Origin: Mycobacterium sp. 1245111.1
Lineage (GTDB): Bacteria; Actinomycetota; Actinomycetes; Mycobacteriales; Mycobacteriaceae
Direction: 5' to 3'
Assembly: GCF_001673405.1 (NCBI RefSeq)
Contig: NZ_LZLV01000155.1
Location: 62,001-126,000, forward strand
DNA length: 64,000 bases
Below the pieces are notes generated by a model. It saw only the letters and a list, made by a program, of their open reading frames with translations, had not been told where the DNA came from and ran no database searches. The first letter of the stretch is position 1; each line of letters begins with the position of its first letter. Of the stretch, positions 52,245 to 60,910 are shown one piece after another. The position numbers and the translations under genes are program-made.

Positions 52245-53144
52245 ATGCCGAGCACCGATTTCCATCCCGACCTCCGCACAATCGCCCGTTTCGCGCCCCG
52301 TTCACTCGTCGGTCCGAGATCGCTGAAACTGATCCGCAAGCTTTCGTCGGTGATCCAGCGCGGCGGGAGCGGCAAGGGCGATGTCGAGGCGCTCATCCTG
52401 CGTTCCGGTGTCGGGGTGCGGCTGCACCGTCCGGCGGGCGTCAGCCAGCCCGGTCCTGCGCTGCTCTGGATTCACGGCGGCGGCTACGTCATCGGCAACG
52501 CGCAGCAGGACGACGAACTGTGCCGCCGGTTCGCGCGCGAACTGGGCATCACCGTCGCGGCGGTGGACTACCGTTTGGCTCCCGAGCACCCCTACCCCGC
52601 GCCGCTGGAGGACTGCTATTCGGCGCTGACCTGGCTGGCCGCCCTGCCGGCGGTCGACCCGGCCCGGGTGGCGATCGGCGGGGCGAGTGCCGGCGGCGGG
52701 TTGGCCGCCGCCTTGGCGCTGCTGGCGCGCGACCGCGGCGAGATCAAGCCGAGCCTGCAACTGCTCGCCTACCCGATGCTCGACGACCGCAGCGGGTCGA
52801 CGCCGGAGAAGCCGAACTACCGGTTGTGGAGCCCGAAGAGCAATCGCTTCGGCTGGGCGGCCTACCTCGGCAACGCCGACCCGAACGTCGCGGTTCCGGC
52901 GCGCCACGAGGATCTGAGCGGGCTGCCGCCGGCGTGGATCGGGGTCGGCACCAACGACCTGTTCCACGACGAGGACCTCGCCTACGCCGAGCGGCTCACG
53001 GCGGCCGGGGTGCCGTGCCACGTCGAGACGGTGTCGGGCGCGTTCCATGGCTTCGACCTCATCGTCCCGAAAGCCTCTGTGTCCAAAGCGTTTTTCGCCA
53101 GCCAGTGCGAGAGCCTGCGGTCGGCGCTGGCCGCGACGGCGTGA
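52245..53144 (+). CDS. lipW: Esterase LipW, hormone-sensitive-lipase family
   Basis: This 299-residue alpha/beta hydrolase has the HSL signature HGGGYVIG (oxyanion hole), VDYRLAPEHPYPAP, nucleophile GGASAGGGLAA, acid in GTNDLFHDED and His in AFHGFDL. Close in length to M. tuberculosis LipW (Rv0217c, about 302 residues). Its stop TGA overlaps the GTG start of the next gene (GTGA), so it is translated together with the acyl-CoA dehydrogenase pair. Likely hydrolyses short acyl esters whose acids are then oxidised. Confidence 0.9.
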   Translation: MPSTDFHPDLRTIARFAPRSLVGPRSLKLIRKLSSVIQRGGSGKGDVEALILRSGVGVRLHRPAGVSQPGPALLWIHGGGYVIGNAQQDDELCRRFARELGITVAAVDYRLAPEHPYPAPLEDCYSALTWLAALPAVDPARVAIGGASAGGGLAAALALLARDRGEIKPSLQLLAYPMLDDRSGSTPEKPNYRLWSPKSNRFGWAAYLGNADPNVAVPARHEDLSGLPPAWIGVGTNDLFHDEDLAYAERLTAAGVPCHVETVSGAFHGFDLIVPKASVSKAFFASQCESLRSALAATA

Positions 53145-54256
53145 CACCATTCGCCGTCAGCGACGAACAGCGGGCGCTGCGCGGCGCGGTCGCCGACCTG
53201 ATGGCCCGCCACTCCGGCGAGGCTCAGGTACGTGCACAAATGGCCACCGACAAGGGTTTTGACCCCACGGTCTGGCGAGAGCTCGCGGCCATGGGTCTGA
53301 CCGGCCTGCTAGTCGGCGAGGAGCACGGCGGCGCCGGGGCGGGTCCGGTCGAAATGGGCATCGCGATGGAAGAGATGGGTCGGGCGCTGCTGGTCAGCCC
53401 GTTCCTGTCGACGGCGGTGCTGGTGCCGAGCCTGCTGACCGAGACCGGTGACGCCGCGGAGTGCGCGGCTGTGCTGCCGCGCATCTCCGCGGGTGAACTG
53501 GTCGCGACGGCGGCCTTCGCCGAAGACGGCTCGGCCGTGGTGCCGTCGACGATCGCCACGTCGGCGGGCCGCATCGGTGATACCTGGCACGTCACCGGTT
53601 ACAAGCATTTCGTGCTCGACGGGCTGTCGGCGCAGCGGATCTACGTGCTGGCCACGACCGATGCGGGCCCGGCCGTCTTCGCGGTCGATGCCGGCGCGGA
53701 CGGCCTGTCGGTGACACCGCTGTCGACCGTCGATCCGACCCGCAAGCAGTGCAGGCTCCAATTCGTCGACACCCCAGCGATTTTGGTCGGCACGCCGGGC
53801 GCCGGCGTCGAATACTTCAACGCGGCACTGGACCGCACCGCGCTGGCCCTGGTGAGCGAGCAGGCCGGCGGCGCTCGGCGCGTGGTCGAGATGGCCACCG
53901 AGTACGCCAAGACCCGCTTCCAGTTCGGCCGCGCCATCGGTAGCTTTCAGGCCGTCAAGCACATGTGTGCGGACATGCTGTTGGAAGCCGAGTCCGCGGT
54001 GTCGGCGGCGCGGTTCGCCGCGCAGGCGTTTGCCTTGGGCACGCCGTCTCGCCTGGCGGATCTTGCTCTGGCACAGGCGTATTGCTCAGACGCCTTCGTC
54101 TTCGTCGCGGCGACCAGCATCCAGGTGCACGGCGGTATCGGGTTCACCTGGGAGCATCCTGCGCACTTGTATCTGCGGCGTGCCCGCAGCGATGCCCAGC
54201 TGCTAGGCAGCGCGTCGCTGCATCGGGAACGGTATATGCGGCGGATCGGAGCGTGA
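53141..54256 (+). CDS. Acyl-CoA dehydrogenase, small partner subunit
   Basis: This 371-residue acyl-CoA dehydrogenase-like protein starts at GTG 53141 (VTPFAVSDEQRALR). The C-terminal FAD-contact motif is IQVHGGIGFTWEHPAHLYLRR. At the helix where the downstream subunit has Tyr-Glu-Arg this protein has LDRTAL, so it may lack the catalytic base. This fits the alpha2beta2 FadE pairs known in mycobacterial sterol side-chain oxidation. Overlaps lipW (GTGA) and the next FadE (TGATG). Confidence 0.87.
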   Translation: MTPFAVSDEQRALRGAVADLMARHSGEAQVRAQMATDKGFDPTVWRELAAMGLTGLLVGEEHGGAGAGPVEMGIAMEEMGRALLVSPFLSTAVLVPSLLTETGDAAECAAVLPRISAGELVATAAFAEDGSAVVPSTIATSAGRIGDTWHVTGYKHFVLDGLSAQRIYVLATTDAGPAVFAVDAGADGLSVTPLSTVDPTRKQCRLQFVDTPAILVGTPGAGVEYFNAALDRTALALVSEQAGGARRVVEMATEYAKTRFQFGRAIGSFQAVKHMCADMLLEAESAVSAARFAAQAFALGTPSRLADLALAQAYCSDAFVFVAATSIQVHGGIGFTWEHPAHLYLRRARSDAQLLGSASLHRERYMRRIGA

Positions 54257-55416
54257 TGAACGACGACGAACTTCGCGCCGAGGTCCGGAAGTGGTTGGCG
54301 GACAACTGGAATCCGCACATCGACCGCGGCAGCTGGGCTCACATCGTCGTCGACGCCGGGTGGGCCACCCCCAGCTGGGAACCCGAGTTCTACGGCCGTG
54401 GCCTCACCGATGCTCAATCTCGCTTGGTGGCAGCGGAATTCGCTGCGGTCGGAGCGCACGGCTGCGGGCACGACCGCGGCAACCTGTTCGCCTGCACGCT
54501 GCACGAACTCGGAACCGAGGAGCAGAAGCGACGGCTGATTCCGCCGTCGATCCGCGGGGAGACCAAATGGTGTCTGCTCTACAGCGAGCCCGGTGCCGGC
54601 TCCGACCTGGCGGGACTGCGGACCCGGGCCGAGCGTGACGGCGACGAGTGGGTGATCAACGGCCAGAAGGTGTGGACATCGTTCGCCAAGACGGCCGACT
54701 ACGGCATGCTGGTGGCCCGGACGGACTGGAATGTGCCTAAGCATCAGGGCATCAGCTTCTTCATGCTGCCGATGAAGCAGCCCGGCGTCGAGGTCCGGCC
54801 GATTCACCAGATCACCGGCGAATCAGAGTTCAACGAGGTCTTCATCGAAGACGCCCGCGTGCCGGGGGAGAACCTGGTCGGCGAGTTGAACGCGGGGTGG
54901 TCGGTGCTGCAGACCGCGCTCGGCTACGAGCGACGGTTCATGGCCGACATTGCCCGCACCGCCAAAGAAGCCAAGCGGCCGCGCGACGAGAAGGGCCATC
55001 TGCTGGTCGAATTGGCGCGCGCGGCCGGCCGATTGGACGATCCCTATATTCGTCAGCAGATCGCCCGCGTCGACGCGCTGGCCGCGGTCAACCGGTGGAA
55101 CGCCCAACGGTCGAAGGCCGCCACCGATCGCGTCGAGTCGGCCACGCTGATGGCGCTGGGAAAGATCGCCATGTCACGGATCCTGCATGAGACCGCACGG
55201 GTGGAAACCGAAATCGTCGGCGCGGAAGCCATGTTGACCGGCCCGGACAACCCAGTCGGCGATGCCGTGACCTTCCGGACGCTGAACGCCTACTTCACCT
55301 CGATCGGCGGCGGCACCGACCAGATTCAGCGCAACATCATCGGCGAACGCGTTCTCGGCCTGCCGAAAGAGCCTGAGCCGTACAAGAACACGCCGTTCCG
55401 CGAGCTGCCACACTGA
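54256..55416 (+). CDS. Acyl-CoA dehydrogenase, catalytic partner subunit
   Basis: This 386-residue acyl-CoA dehydrogenase starts at ATG 54256 within TGATG. The flavin loop is LLYSEPGAGSDLAGL. The usual YEGT glutamate is replaced (IGGGTDQIQRN), but a Glu is present in ALGYERRFMADIA, the position used as base by isovaleryl-type and FadE26-like enzymes. Together with the preceding subunit it probably forms a mixed tetramer acting on a bulky or branched acyl-CoA. It ends against the convergent amidohydrolase gene with no spacer. Confidence 0.88.
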   Translation: MNDDELRAEVRKWLADNWNPHIDRGSWAHIVVDAGWATPSWEPEFYGRGLTDAQSRLVAAEFAAVGAHGCGHDRGNLFACTLHELGTEEQKRRLIPPSIRGETKWCLLYSEPGAGSDLAGLRTRAERDGDEWVINGQKVWTSFAKTADYGMLVARTDWNVPKHQGISFFMLPMKQPGVEVRPIHQITGESEFNEVFIEDARVPGENLVGELNAGWSVLQTALGYERRFMADIARTAKEAKRPRDEKGHLLVELARAAGRLDDPYIRQQIARVDALAAVNRWNAQRSKAATDRVESATLMALGKIAMSRILHETARVETEIVGAEAMLTGPDNPVGDAVTFRTLNAYFTSIGGGTDQIQRNIIGERVLGLPKEPEPYKNTPFRELPH

Positions 55417-56706
55417 TTACGCGAGGCGTCCGCCAATGACGGTGGCGGCGACCATACCCGCGTCCAGTTCGGCTAACACGGTTTCCGGCGTGACGCTCAG
55501 CACGCACAGGTCGGCGGGTTCGCCGGGCGCGATTCGACGTGGCTGGATGGGATGGTCGGGGTGGCCCAGGAACATCGTCAAAGCCGTTCGGGCCGGGACA
55601 CGTTCGCTTGCACCCAGCACCACCCCGCTGGGCGTGGTGCGGAGCACGGCGGCGCGCATCGCCGCCCACGGGTCGCCGTCGCCGAATGGCATGTCGGTGG
55701 AGAGTGCCACTGGCACGCCGGCGTCGAGCAGCGAGGCCACCCGCCAGAGTTGATCGTGCTCGTCGGCCGGCACCTCGTCGAGGTACTGATCACCGCGCTC
55801 GGCGACGAAATTCGGCTGGGTCACCACGGTGATTCCGAGGTCGGCGAGATCGTTCATGCTGTCCGCCGGGACGACCGCGGCGTGCTCGATGCGATCGCCT
55901 GGGTGGCAACCGGTTTCGCGCAGCGCGGCGATCGTCACCAATAGCTGAGCTGCGGTGACGCAGTGGACGGCCACCGGATGGTCGTCGCGGTGCCGTTCGG
56001 CTATCCAGCCGGCAAGCTGCTCGAGGTCCAGGTCGTCGTCGTGCAGGATGCGTTTGCCGGGAGCCAGGCAGTGCACGTGCTGGCGGAGTTCGCCGCGCCG
56101 ATGCAGTTGCGACAAGCCCACAATGTCGGCGATCGCGAGATCCGGTGTCGCATCGGTGACTCCGGTGACGCCGTAGCGGGCGAGCCGCTCGCTGAGCTCG
56201 GCCAGGCTGGTTTCGCTGCGACCCACGGCCTCGGCCCAGGAGCCGGTGCTACGTAGTCGGCCGTCGGGATGATCGCCAAGACCGATGCGCTGCAAGCCAG
56301 TTGAGTTGAGGATCCACAGCACTCCACTGCGGTGCTGGACGCGCAGCGGAATCGCCGGGGCGATGGCGTCGAGGGCGTCGCGGTCCAGGGGTCCGGCGAC
56401 CGAGTCGTGGTAGCCGACGGCGCGGATCCAGCCGTCGTCGCCGGGCTCGGCGGCGGCCAATGCGGCGGCCAGTCCGGCGCGGTCGCGGACCTGGGGCGGG
56501 CCGACGCGCGGGGAGGTCGCCGCCGCGGCAGCGGAGTACAGGTGCACGTGATGGTCGTGCAGACCGGGCAGCACGGTTCCGCCCGCTGCGTCCAGCACGT
56601 CCTCACCGGGCCGAGGCGTCAGGGTGGCCGCGACGTCGTCGATGCGGTCGCTCATTCTGAGGTCGACCGCCGTCCCGTCGAGCGTTACAGCGTTCTGAAT
56701 CAGCAT
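55417..56706 (-). CDS. Amidohydrolase family 3 (YtcJ-like)
   Basis: This 429-residue metal-dependent amidohydrolase has the first metal pair in LPGLHDHHVHLYS, AVHCVT, DRIEHAAVVP and final Asp in ALSTDMPFGDGDPW, followed by PARTALTMFLGHP near the end. Substrate unknown: an N-acyl amide, hydantoin or lactam are all possible. The ATG at 56706 lies 7 bp inside the end of the CoA-transferase gene, so the three genes 55417-58738 are one operon. Confidence 0.85.
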   Translation of the reverse strand: MLIQNAVTLDGTAVDLRMSDRIDDVAATLTPRPGEDVLDAAGGTVLPGLHDHHVHLYSAAAAATSPRVGPPQVRDRAGLAAALAAAEPGDDGWIRAVGYHDSVAGPLDRDALDAIAPAIPLRVQHRSGVLWILNSTGLQRIGLGDHPDGRLRSTGSWAEAVGRSETSLAELSERLARYGVTGVTDATPDLAIADIVGLSQLHRRGELRQHVHCLAPGKRILHDDDLDLEQLAGWIAERHRDDHPVAVHCVTAAQLLVTIAALRETGCHPGDRIEHAAVVPADSMNDLADLGITVVTQPNFVAERGDQYLDEVPADEHDQLWRVASLLDAGVPVALSTDMPFGDGDPWAAMRAAVLRTTPSGVVLGASERVPARTALTMFLGHPDHPIQPRRIAPGEPADLCVLSVTPETVLAELDAGMVAATVIGGRLA

Positions 56707-57752
56707 CTTTCGGCCACCAGACGGTCCACGGTGGCATTGTCGGCGCCTAACGCGGATGCCGGCGACACCATCGGGCTATCAGCCGTCGGTGCGGGCGACT
56801 TTGGCAACGCCGCGTAGCGGGCGGCCACCTGGGCCATCGCCACGTCGATCACCTCGCCGCCGCCGCGGCGCAGCGACTCCGCTATCGCCCGCGCCGCCTC
56901 CAACCCACTGAGCGGGTCGGCGATCGCGTCGCCGAGGAACACCGGCCCGTCGCCGACCAGTCCGCCGGCGACCGCGGCGTCGTCGCCGAAGGCCGGGCGG
57001 TCCGGTTGGTCGTGATAGCCGTTGATGCGCAACCAGATTCGGCCCGGTGGGCCGGGCACATTCTCGGCGTCTAAGTGACGCCGTCGCAGCGCCGCCGGCC
57101 GTGAGCCCTCGATCACGATGTCGGCGACGCCGAGCAGCCGTCGGACGGCGTCCGCGTGCGTGTCGAAGTCGACTGCGTAGCAAAGCTTTCCGGCGTTCAT
57201 CCAGTCGAAGAACGCCGGTTCGCCGCGCCGGGTGCCGTCGGCCCGCTTCGGGCTTTCCACCTTGACGACGGTCGCGCCCGCTCGGGCGAGGAGTTGCCCG
57301 CACAGCGGGCCTGCCCACAGCGACGACAAATCGGCCACGAGTCGCCCGTCGGCTGGTCGCGGCGGCGCGGTGGGACCGCACGGCCGGACAATCGGCTCAC
57401 CCGCCGAGGCCTCGCCCAGTGCCGCTGCGGCGATGTCGAGCAGCTGGGCCCGCTTCACGACCTCCGCCGCCGGTCGCGTTGCCGCCCAGCGGGATAACTC
57501 GGCCCACGGATCGGTCACCGTGTCGACTTCCAGCACGGCCGGCAGCGCGGCGATGTCGTCGTCCCGCGGCAGCGCGACCGCACACCACCCGTCGGACGTA
57601 GGCAGTAGCCGGGTGGCACCGCCGGCCGAGATCCGGCCGGGCTGGCCAAGATTCAGCAGCGCCGCGCGGCCCGCGAGCATCATGTCAGCGTCGACCGCCG
57701 CGCCGAGCAGCTCGCCGATATCGGCGGCGACGCGGCGGGCTTCGACCAGCAT
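56700..57752 (-). CDS. CaiB/BaiF-type CoA transferase with rearranged domain order
   Basis: This 350-residue class III CoA-transferase is predicted to move CoA between carboxylic acids. The usual N-terminal block AGPLCGQLLARAGATVVKVE is found only at residues 147-166, followed by FFDWMNAGKL, ADIVIEGSRPAALRR, the predicted catalytic Asp in GDAIADPLSGLEAA and GGEVIDVAMAQ around 300. The first 125 residues (LLPTSDGWCAVALPRD...) look like the segment that normally ends the protein. So the two halves are in swapped order, or two tandem copies were trimmed. ATG 57752 is shared with the upstream stop (TGATG). Confidence 0.8.
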   Translation of the reverse strand: MLVEARRVAADIGELLGAAVDADMMLAGRAALLNLGQPGRISAGGATRLLPTSDGWCAVALPRDDDIAALPAVLEVDTVTDPWAELSRWAATRPAAEVVKRAQLLDIAAAALGEASAGEPIVRPCGPTAPPRPADGRLVADLSSLWAGPLCGQLLARAGATVVKVESPKRADGTRRGEPAFFDWMNAGKLCYAVDFDTHADAVRRLLGVADIVIEGSRPAALRRRHLDAENVPGPPGRIWLRINGYHDQPDRPAFGDDAAVAGGLVGDGPVFLGDAIADPLSGLEAARAIAESLRRGGGEVIDVAMAQVAARYAALPKSPAPTADSPMVSPASALGADNATVDRLVAERC

Positions 57753-58738
57753 CAGAATTGCAGCGCGGTGAAACGCCAGTCGAGGACTTGTCGGGTGTCG
57801 TCGGGATTGCCGCTGAAGGCGTAGACCACCGACCGCAACCCGAGCACACCGCCGCCGTCGGTCTGCTCGGCCGACTCGATGTGCAGTTCGCTGTAGAGGG
57901 TGTCGCCCTCGTACACCGGGCCGGTGTGGTCGCACGACTTCCAGCCCAGGACGGTCGCCAGGTTCGGCAGCAGCTTGCTGGCCTGCGCCAGCGCCAGCCC
58001 GATGGTGTGCCCACCGTAGACCAGTCGACGTCCCCCCAGCCGTGAATCATGGTGGACGCCAGCAAGATTCAAGGTCAGGCGAGCCAGCTCCGGTGCGCTG
58101 GTGACCACGTCGGCGCTGCTGTGCAACACCTGCCCGGCCAGGCCGGCGTCGAAATGCGGGCCGGTGACCCGGCTGCGGAAGACGTCGCCGTTCCATTCGG
58201 CCGCGGCGGACGGCGGCGTGGCCAGGTCGGCGCCGATCGTCGACAAGTCGTCGGCATGGTTGGAGCCATCGGGGTCGGCGTCGGCGCTCAGCGGCAGCAT
58301 CGCGCAGCGGTAGAAGTCCAGGATCAGCCGGTCGGCCTGGTCGATGGTGGTGATCCGCAGCGCCATCAGCCCGGTGGGCGCGCGGCCCGGTTTGGCGGAG
58401 TTTTTCTTCAGCCCGACGATCTCGGTGCGGGTGAACAGCGTGTCGCCGATCGACGGGAATCGGAAGAATTGCAGGCCGCGATAGAACAGGTTTGCTTTGA
58501 CGTGCTGGGTGGCCAGCGTCGACTGCCCGATCGCGACGTCGCAGACCAGGCCGGGATGCGCCAACGTCCCCGGCACACCCGTCACCGCAGCGGATAGCTC
58601 GGCGTCGAGCGGCAGCCGTAACCGGTCGCCGAGGATGCTCTGGTGCACCGCGGCCAACCCCGGCGTGAGCGTCATCGACGGCGCCCCGGTGAAGACCTGA
58701 CCGGCGTGCACCTGGTCGAAGTAGGGGCCGACGGTCAC
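57752..58738 (-). CDS. Double-hotdog MaoC-like protein (Rv0216-like)
   Basis: This 328-residue protein is predicted to hold two hotdog folds, like M. tuberculosis Rv0216, whose structure is a double hotdog of about 337 residues. Putative thioester-binding portions are FYRGLQFFRFPSIGDTLFTRTEI and the hydratase-like stretch VYGGHTIGLALAQ. Start is GTG 58738; a longer upstream frame overlaps fadE3 and is unlikely. It could be an enoyl-CoA hydratase in the same route as the CoA transferase downstream. It is divergent from fadE3 with only 17 bp between starts. Confidence 0.85.
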   Translation of the reverse strand: MTVGPYFDQVHAGQVFTGAPSMTLTPGLAAVHQSILGDRLRLPLDAELSAAVTGVPGTLAHPGLVCDVAIGQSTLATQHVKANLFYRGLQFFRFPSIGDTLFTRTEIVGLKKNSAKPGRAPTGLMALRITTIDQADRLILDFYRCAMLPLSADADPDGSNHADDLSTIGADLATPPSAAAEWNGDVFRSRVTGPHFDAGLAGQVLHSSADVVTSAPELARLTLNLAGVHHDSRLGGRRLVYGGHTIGLALAQASKLLPNLATVLGWKSCDHTGPVYEGDTLYSELHIESAEQTDGGGVLGLRSVVYAFSGNPDDTRQVLDWRFTALQF

Positions 58739-58755
58739 CGTGCCACCATGGGCCG

Positions 58756-59898
58756 ATGAATGACGATGAGGCGATGTTGGTCGCGACGGTGGGTGAGTTC
58801 GTCGATAAAGAGGTTCGGCCGACGGTGCGCGAGGTCGAGCATGCCAATGAGTATCCCCAAGCGTGGATTGAGCAGATGAAGCGCATCGGGATCTACGGGT
58901 TGGCCGTACCTGAGGAGTACGGCGGGACGCCGGTGTCGATGTGGTGCTATGCGCTGGTGACCCAGGAATTGGCGCGCGGCTGGATGAGCCTGGCCGGGGC
59001 GATGGGCGGGCACACCGTGGTGGCAAAGCTGCTGACGCTGTTCGGTACCGCGGAGCAAAAACAGCGGTATCTGCCGGCGATGGCCACCGGTGAAGTGCGG
59101 GCGACGATGGCGCTGACCGAGCCCGGTGGTGGCAGCGATCTGCAAAACATGTCGACCACCGCGCTGTCCGATGGTGAGGAGTTGGTGGTCAACGGCGCCA
59201 AAACCTGGATCTCGAATGCGCGTCGCTCGGGGTTGATCGCGCTGCTATGTAAGACCGACCCGGCCGCCCAACCGCGGCACGCCGGGATCTCGGTGCTGCT
59301 GGTCGAGCACGGGCCCGGGCTGACGGTGTCGCGGGATCTGCCGAAGCTGGGCTACAAGGGCGTGGAGACCTGCGAGCTGTCCTTCGACAACTACCGGATA
59401 CCACGCACGGCGATCCTGGGCGAGGTTGCCGGCAAAGGGTTCGCGCAGATGATGAAAGGCCTTGAGACCGGGCGTATTCAAGTCGCCTCGCGCGCGTTGG
59501 GGGTGGCTACCGCGGCGCTGGACGATGCGCTGGCCTACGCCCAACAACGGGAAAGCTTCGGCCAGCCGATCTGGAAACACCAGTCGATCGGCAACTACCT
59601 GGCCGACATGGCCACCAAGCTGACCGCGGCTCGTCAACTGACACGGTATGCCGCCGAACGCTACGACCGCGGCGAGCGCTGCGACATGGAAGCCGGCATG
59701 GCCAAACTGTTCGCCTCCGAAACCGCCATGGAAATCGCGCTCAACGCCGTGCGCATCCACGGCGGCTACGGCTACTCCACCGAATACGACGTCGAACGCT
59801 ACTTCCGCGACGCCCCCCTCATGATCGTCGGCGAAGGCACCAACGAAATCCAACGCAACGTGATCACCACCCAACTCATCTCCCGCGGCGGGCTTTAG
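58756..59898 (+). CDS. fadE3: Acyl-CoA dehydrogenase FadE3
   Basis: This 380-residue acyl-CoA dehydrogenase has flavin motif MALTEPGGGSDLQNMST, ALAYAQQRESFGQPIWKHQ, and catalytic Glu in VGEGTNEIQRN. ATG 58756 (MNDDEAMLVATVGEF) is one of several closely spaced ATGs, and ATG 58774 is possible too. There is no clear ribosome site. It corresponds to Rv0215c by position. It probably catalyses the first step for a short acyl-CoA made by FadD4. Confidence 0.9.
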   Translation: MNDDEAMLVATVGEFVDKEVRPTVREVEHANEYPQAWIEQMKRIGIYGLAVPEEYGGTPVSMWCYALVTQELARGWMSLAGAMGGHTVVAKLLTLFGTAEQKQRYLPAMATGEVRATMALTEPGGGSDLQNMSTTALSDGEELVVNGAKTWISNARRSGLIALLCKTDPAAQPRHAGISVLLVEHGPGLTVSRDLPKLGYKGVETCELSFDNYRIPRTAILGEVAGKGFAQMMKGLETGRIQVASRALGVATAALDDALAYAQQRESFGQPIWKHQSIGNYLADMATKLTAARQLTRYAAERYDRGERCDMEAGMAKLFASETAMEIALNAVRIHGGYGYSTEYDVERYFRDAPLMIVGEGTNEIQRNVITTQLISRGGL

Positions 59899-59903
59899 CG
59901 CCT

Positions 59904-59960
59904 CGAGTGGCCAGTTTCGGCCGAGTTTTCCGCGATGTCAGCGCCATAAGTGGCCACTCG
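59904..59960. repeat. Inverted repeat between convergent fadE3 and crotonase genes
   Basis: CGAGTGGCCA (59904-59913) and TGGCCACTCG (59951-59960) are perfect 10 bp inverted arms around a 37 bp centre. It sits in the 67 bp between two convergent stops. It may be a bidirectional transcription end or a copy of a dispersed palindromic element; I have an impression of similar TGGCCACTCG elements in mycobacteria. Confidence 0.5.
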
Positions 59961-59965
59961 GCGCG

Positions 59966-60910
59966 TCAGGCCAGAGCGTCGACGAGGCCCCACGCCAGCG
60001 CGGTCGCCGCGTCGAGCGTCTGCCCGCTGAGCACCAAAAAGGCTGTGCGCCAGCGCCCTATCCGACGGGTCACGCTGACGGTGCCGCCGGCGCCGGGGAT
60101 CAGGCCGAGGGCCAGCTCGGGCAGCCCGAACACCGCATCGGGCGCCGCCGTGATCCGGCCGCAGAAGGCGGCCATCTCCAGCCCGCTACCCAGCACCCGG
60201 CCGTGCACCTCGGCGCGGCATGCCGCGCCGAGCCGTGACGTGACGGCGTCGAGTGCCAGTGCCGGGCTGTGGCGGGTGCGGGCCAGATGTGCGCTGGCCG
60301 GGTCGGTGAAGGTGCCGAACTCGTCGAGGTCTCCGCCGCTGCAGAACGACGGCCCGTTGCCGGTCAGCACAACCTCGTCGACCGACGAATCCAGTTGGGC
60401 CACAGCCAAGGCCTCCAACAGCGCGGCCCGGGCATCGGTGGAGAACGCGTTGTGCCGTTGCGGGCGGTTGAACGCGATGTGGAGGGTGTCGCCGTCGCGG
60501 CGGACTTGCACCGGATCGGGAATGTCGGGCACCGTGGCCGGGCCACGGTGGGCCAGCCAGCGGGCGAACTCCGGGCCGGCCTGCAGCGTCGAGTAGGCCA
60601 GCGACTCGCTCACCACGCCCGGCAGGGCCGGGGCCGCGGGGTCTACCGAGCGCAGCACGTCGTCACACGTCGCGGCCGCGATCGGCCACCGCTCGACGCG
60701 CTCGGTCAATGCGGCCACAGCCTTGTCGACCGACGCCACAGTGATCGCCCGGCGGTCGGCTGAAGCATCCTCGGTCAGCGTGAAAGTTGCTCGCTCCAAC
60801 CAATATTCGGAGGCGCCGGCCAACGAGCCGACGGCGACAAGCGGATCGCCCAACGCCGCACAGTCGATCGCGGAGTCGGGCTCCGATACGTCGACAATGC
60901 GCAGTGTCAC
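59966..60910 (-). CDS. Enoyl-CoA hydratase/isomerase with extended N-terminus
   Basis: This 314-residue crotonase-family protein starts at GTG 60910, overlapping the fadD4 stop in GTGA. The crotonase core begins near residue 140, with FNRPQRHNAFS, SFCSGGDLDEF, first Glu in GSGLEMAAFC and second Glu in FGLPELALGLIPGAGG. The preceding ~140 residues resemble a decayed crotonase half. It is probably the hydratase step following FadD4 activation. The stop is close to a strong inverted repeat shared with the convergent fadE3. Confidence 0.85.
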   Translation of the reverse strand: MTLRIVDVSEPDSAIDCAALGDPLVAVGSLAGASEYWLERATFTLTEDASADRRAITVASVDKAVAALTERVERWPIAAATCDDVLRSVDPAAPALPGVVSESLAYSTLQAGPEFARWLAHRGPATVPDIPDPVQVRRDGDTLHIAFNRPQRHNAFSTDARAALLEALAVAQLDSSVDEVVLTGNGPSFCSGGDLDEFGTFTDPASAHLARTRHSPALALDAVTSRLGAACRAEVHGRVLGSGLEMAAFCGRITAAPDAVFGLPELALGLIPGAGGTVSVTRRIGRWRTAFLVLSGQTLDAATALAWGLVDALA

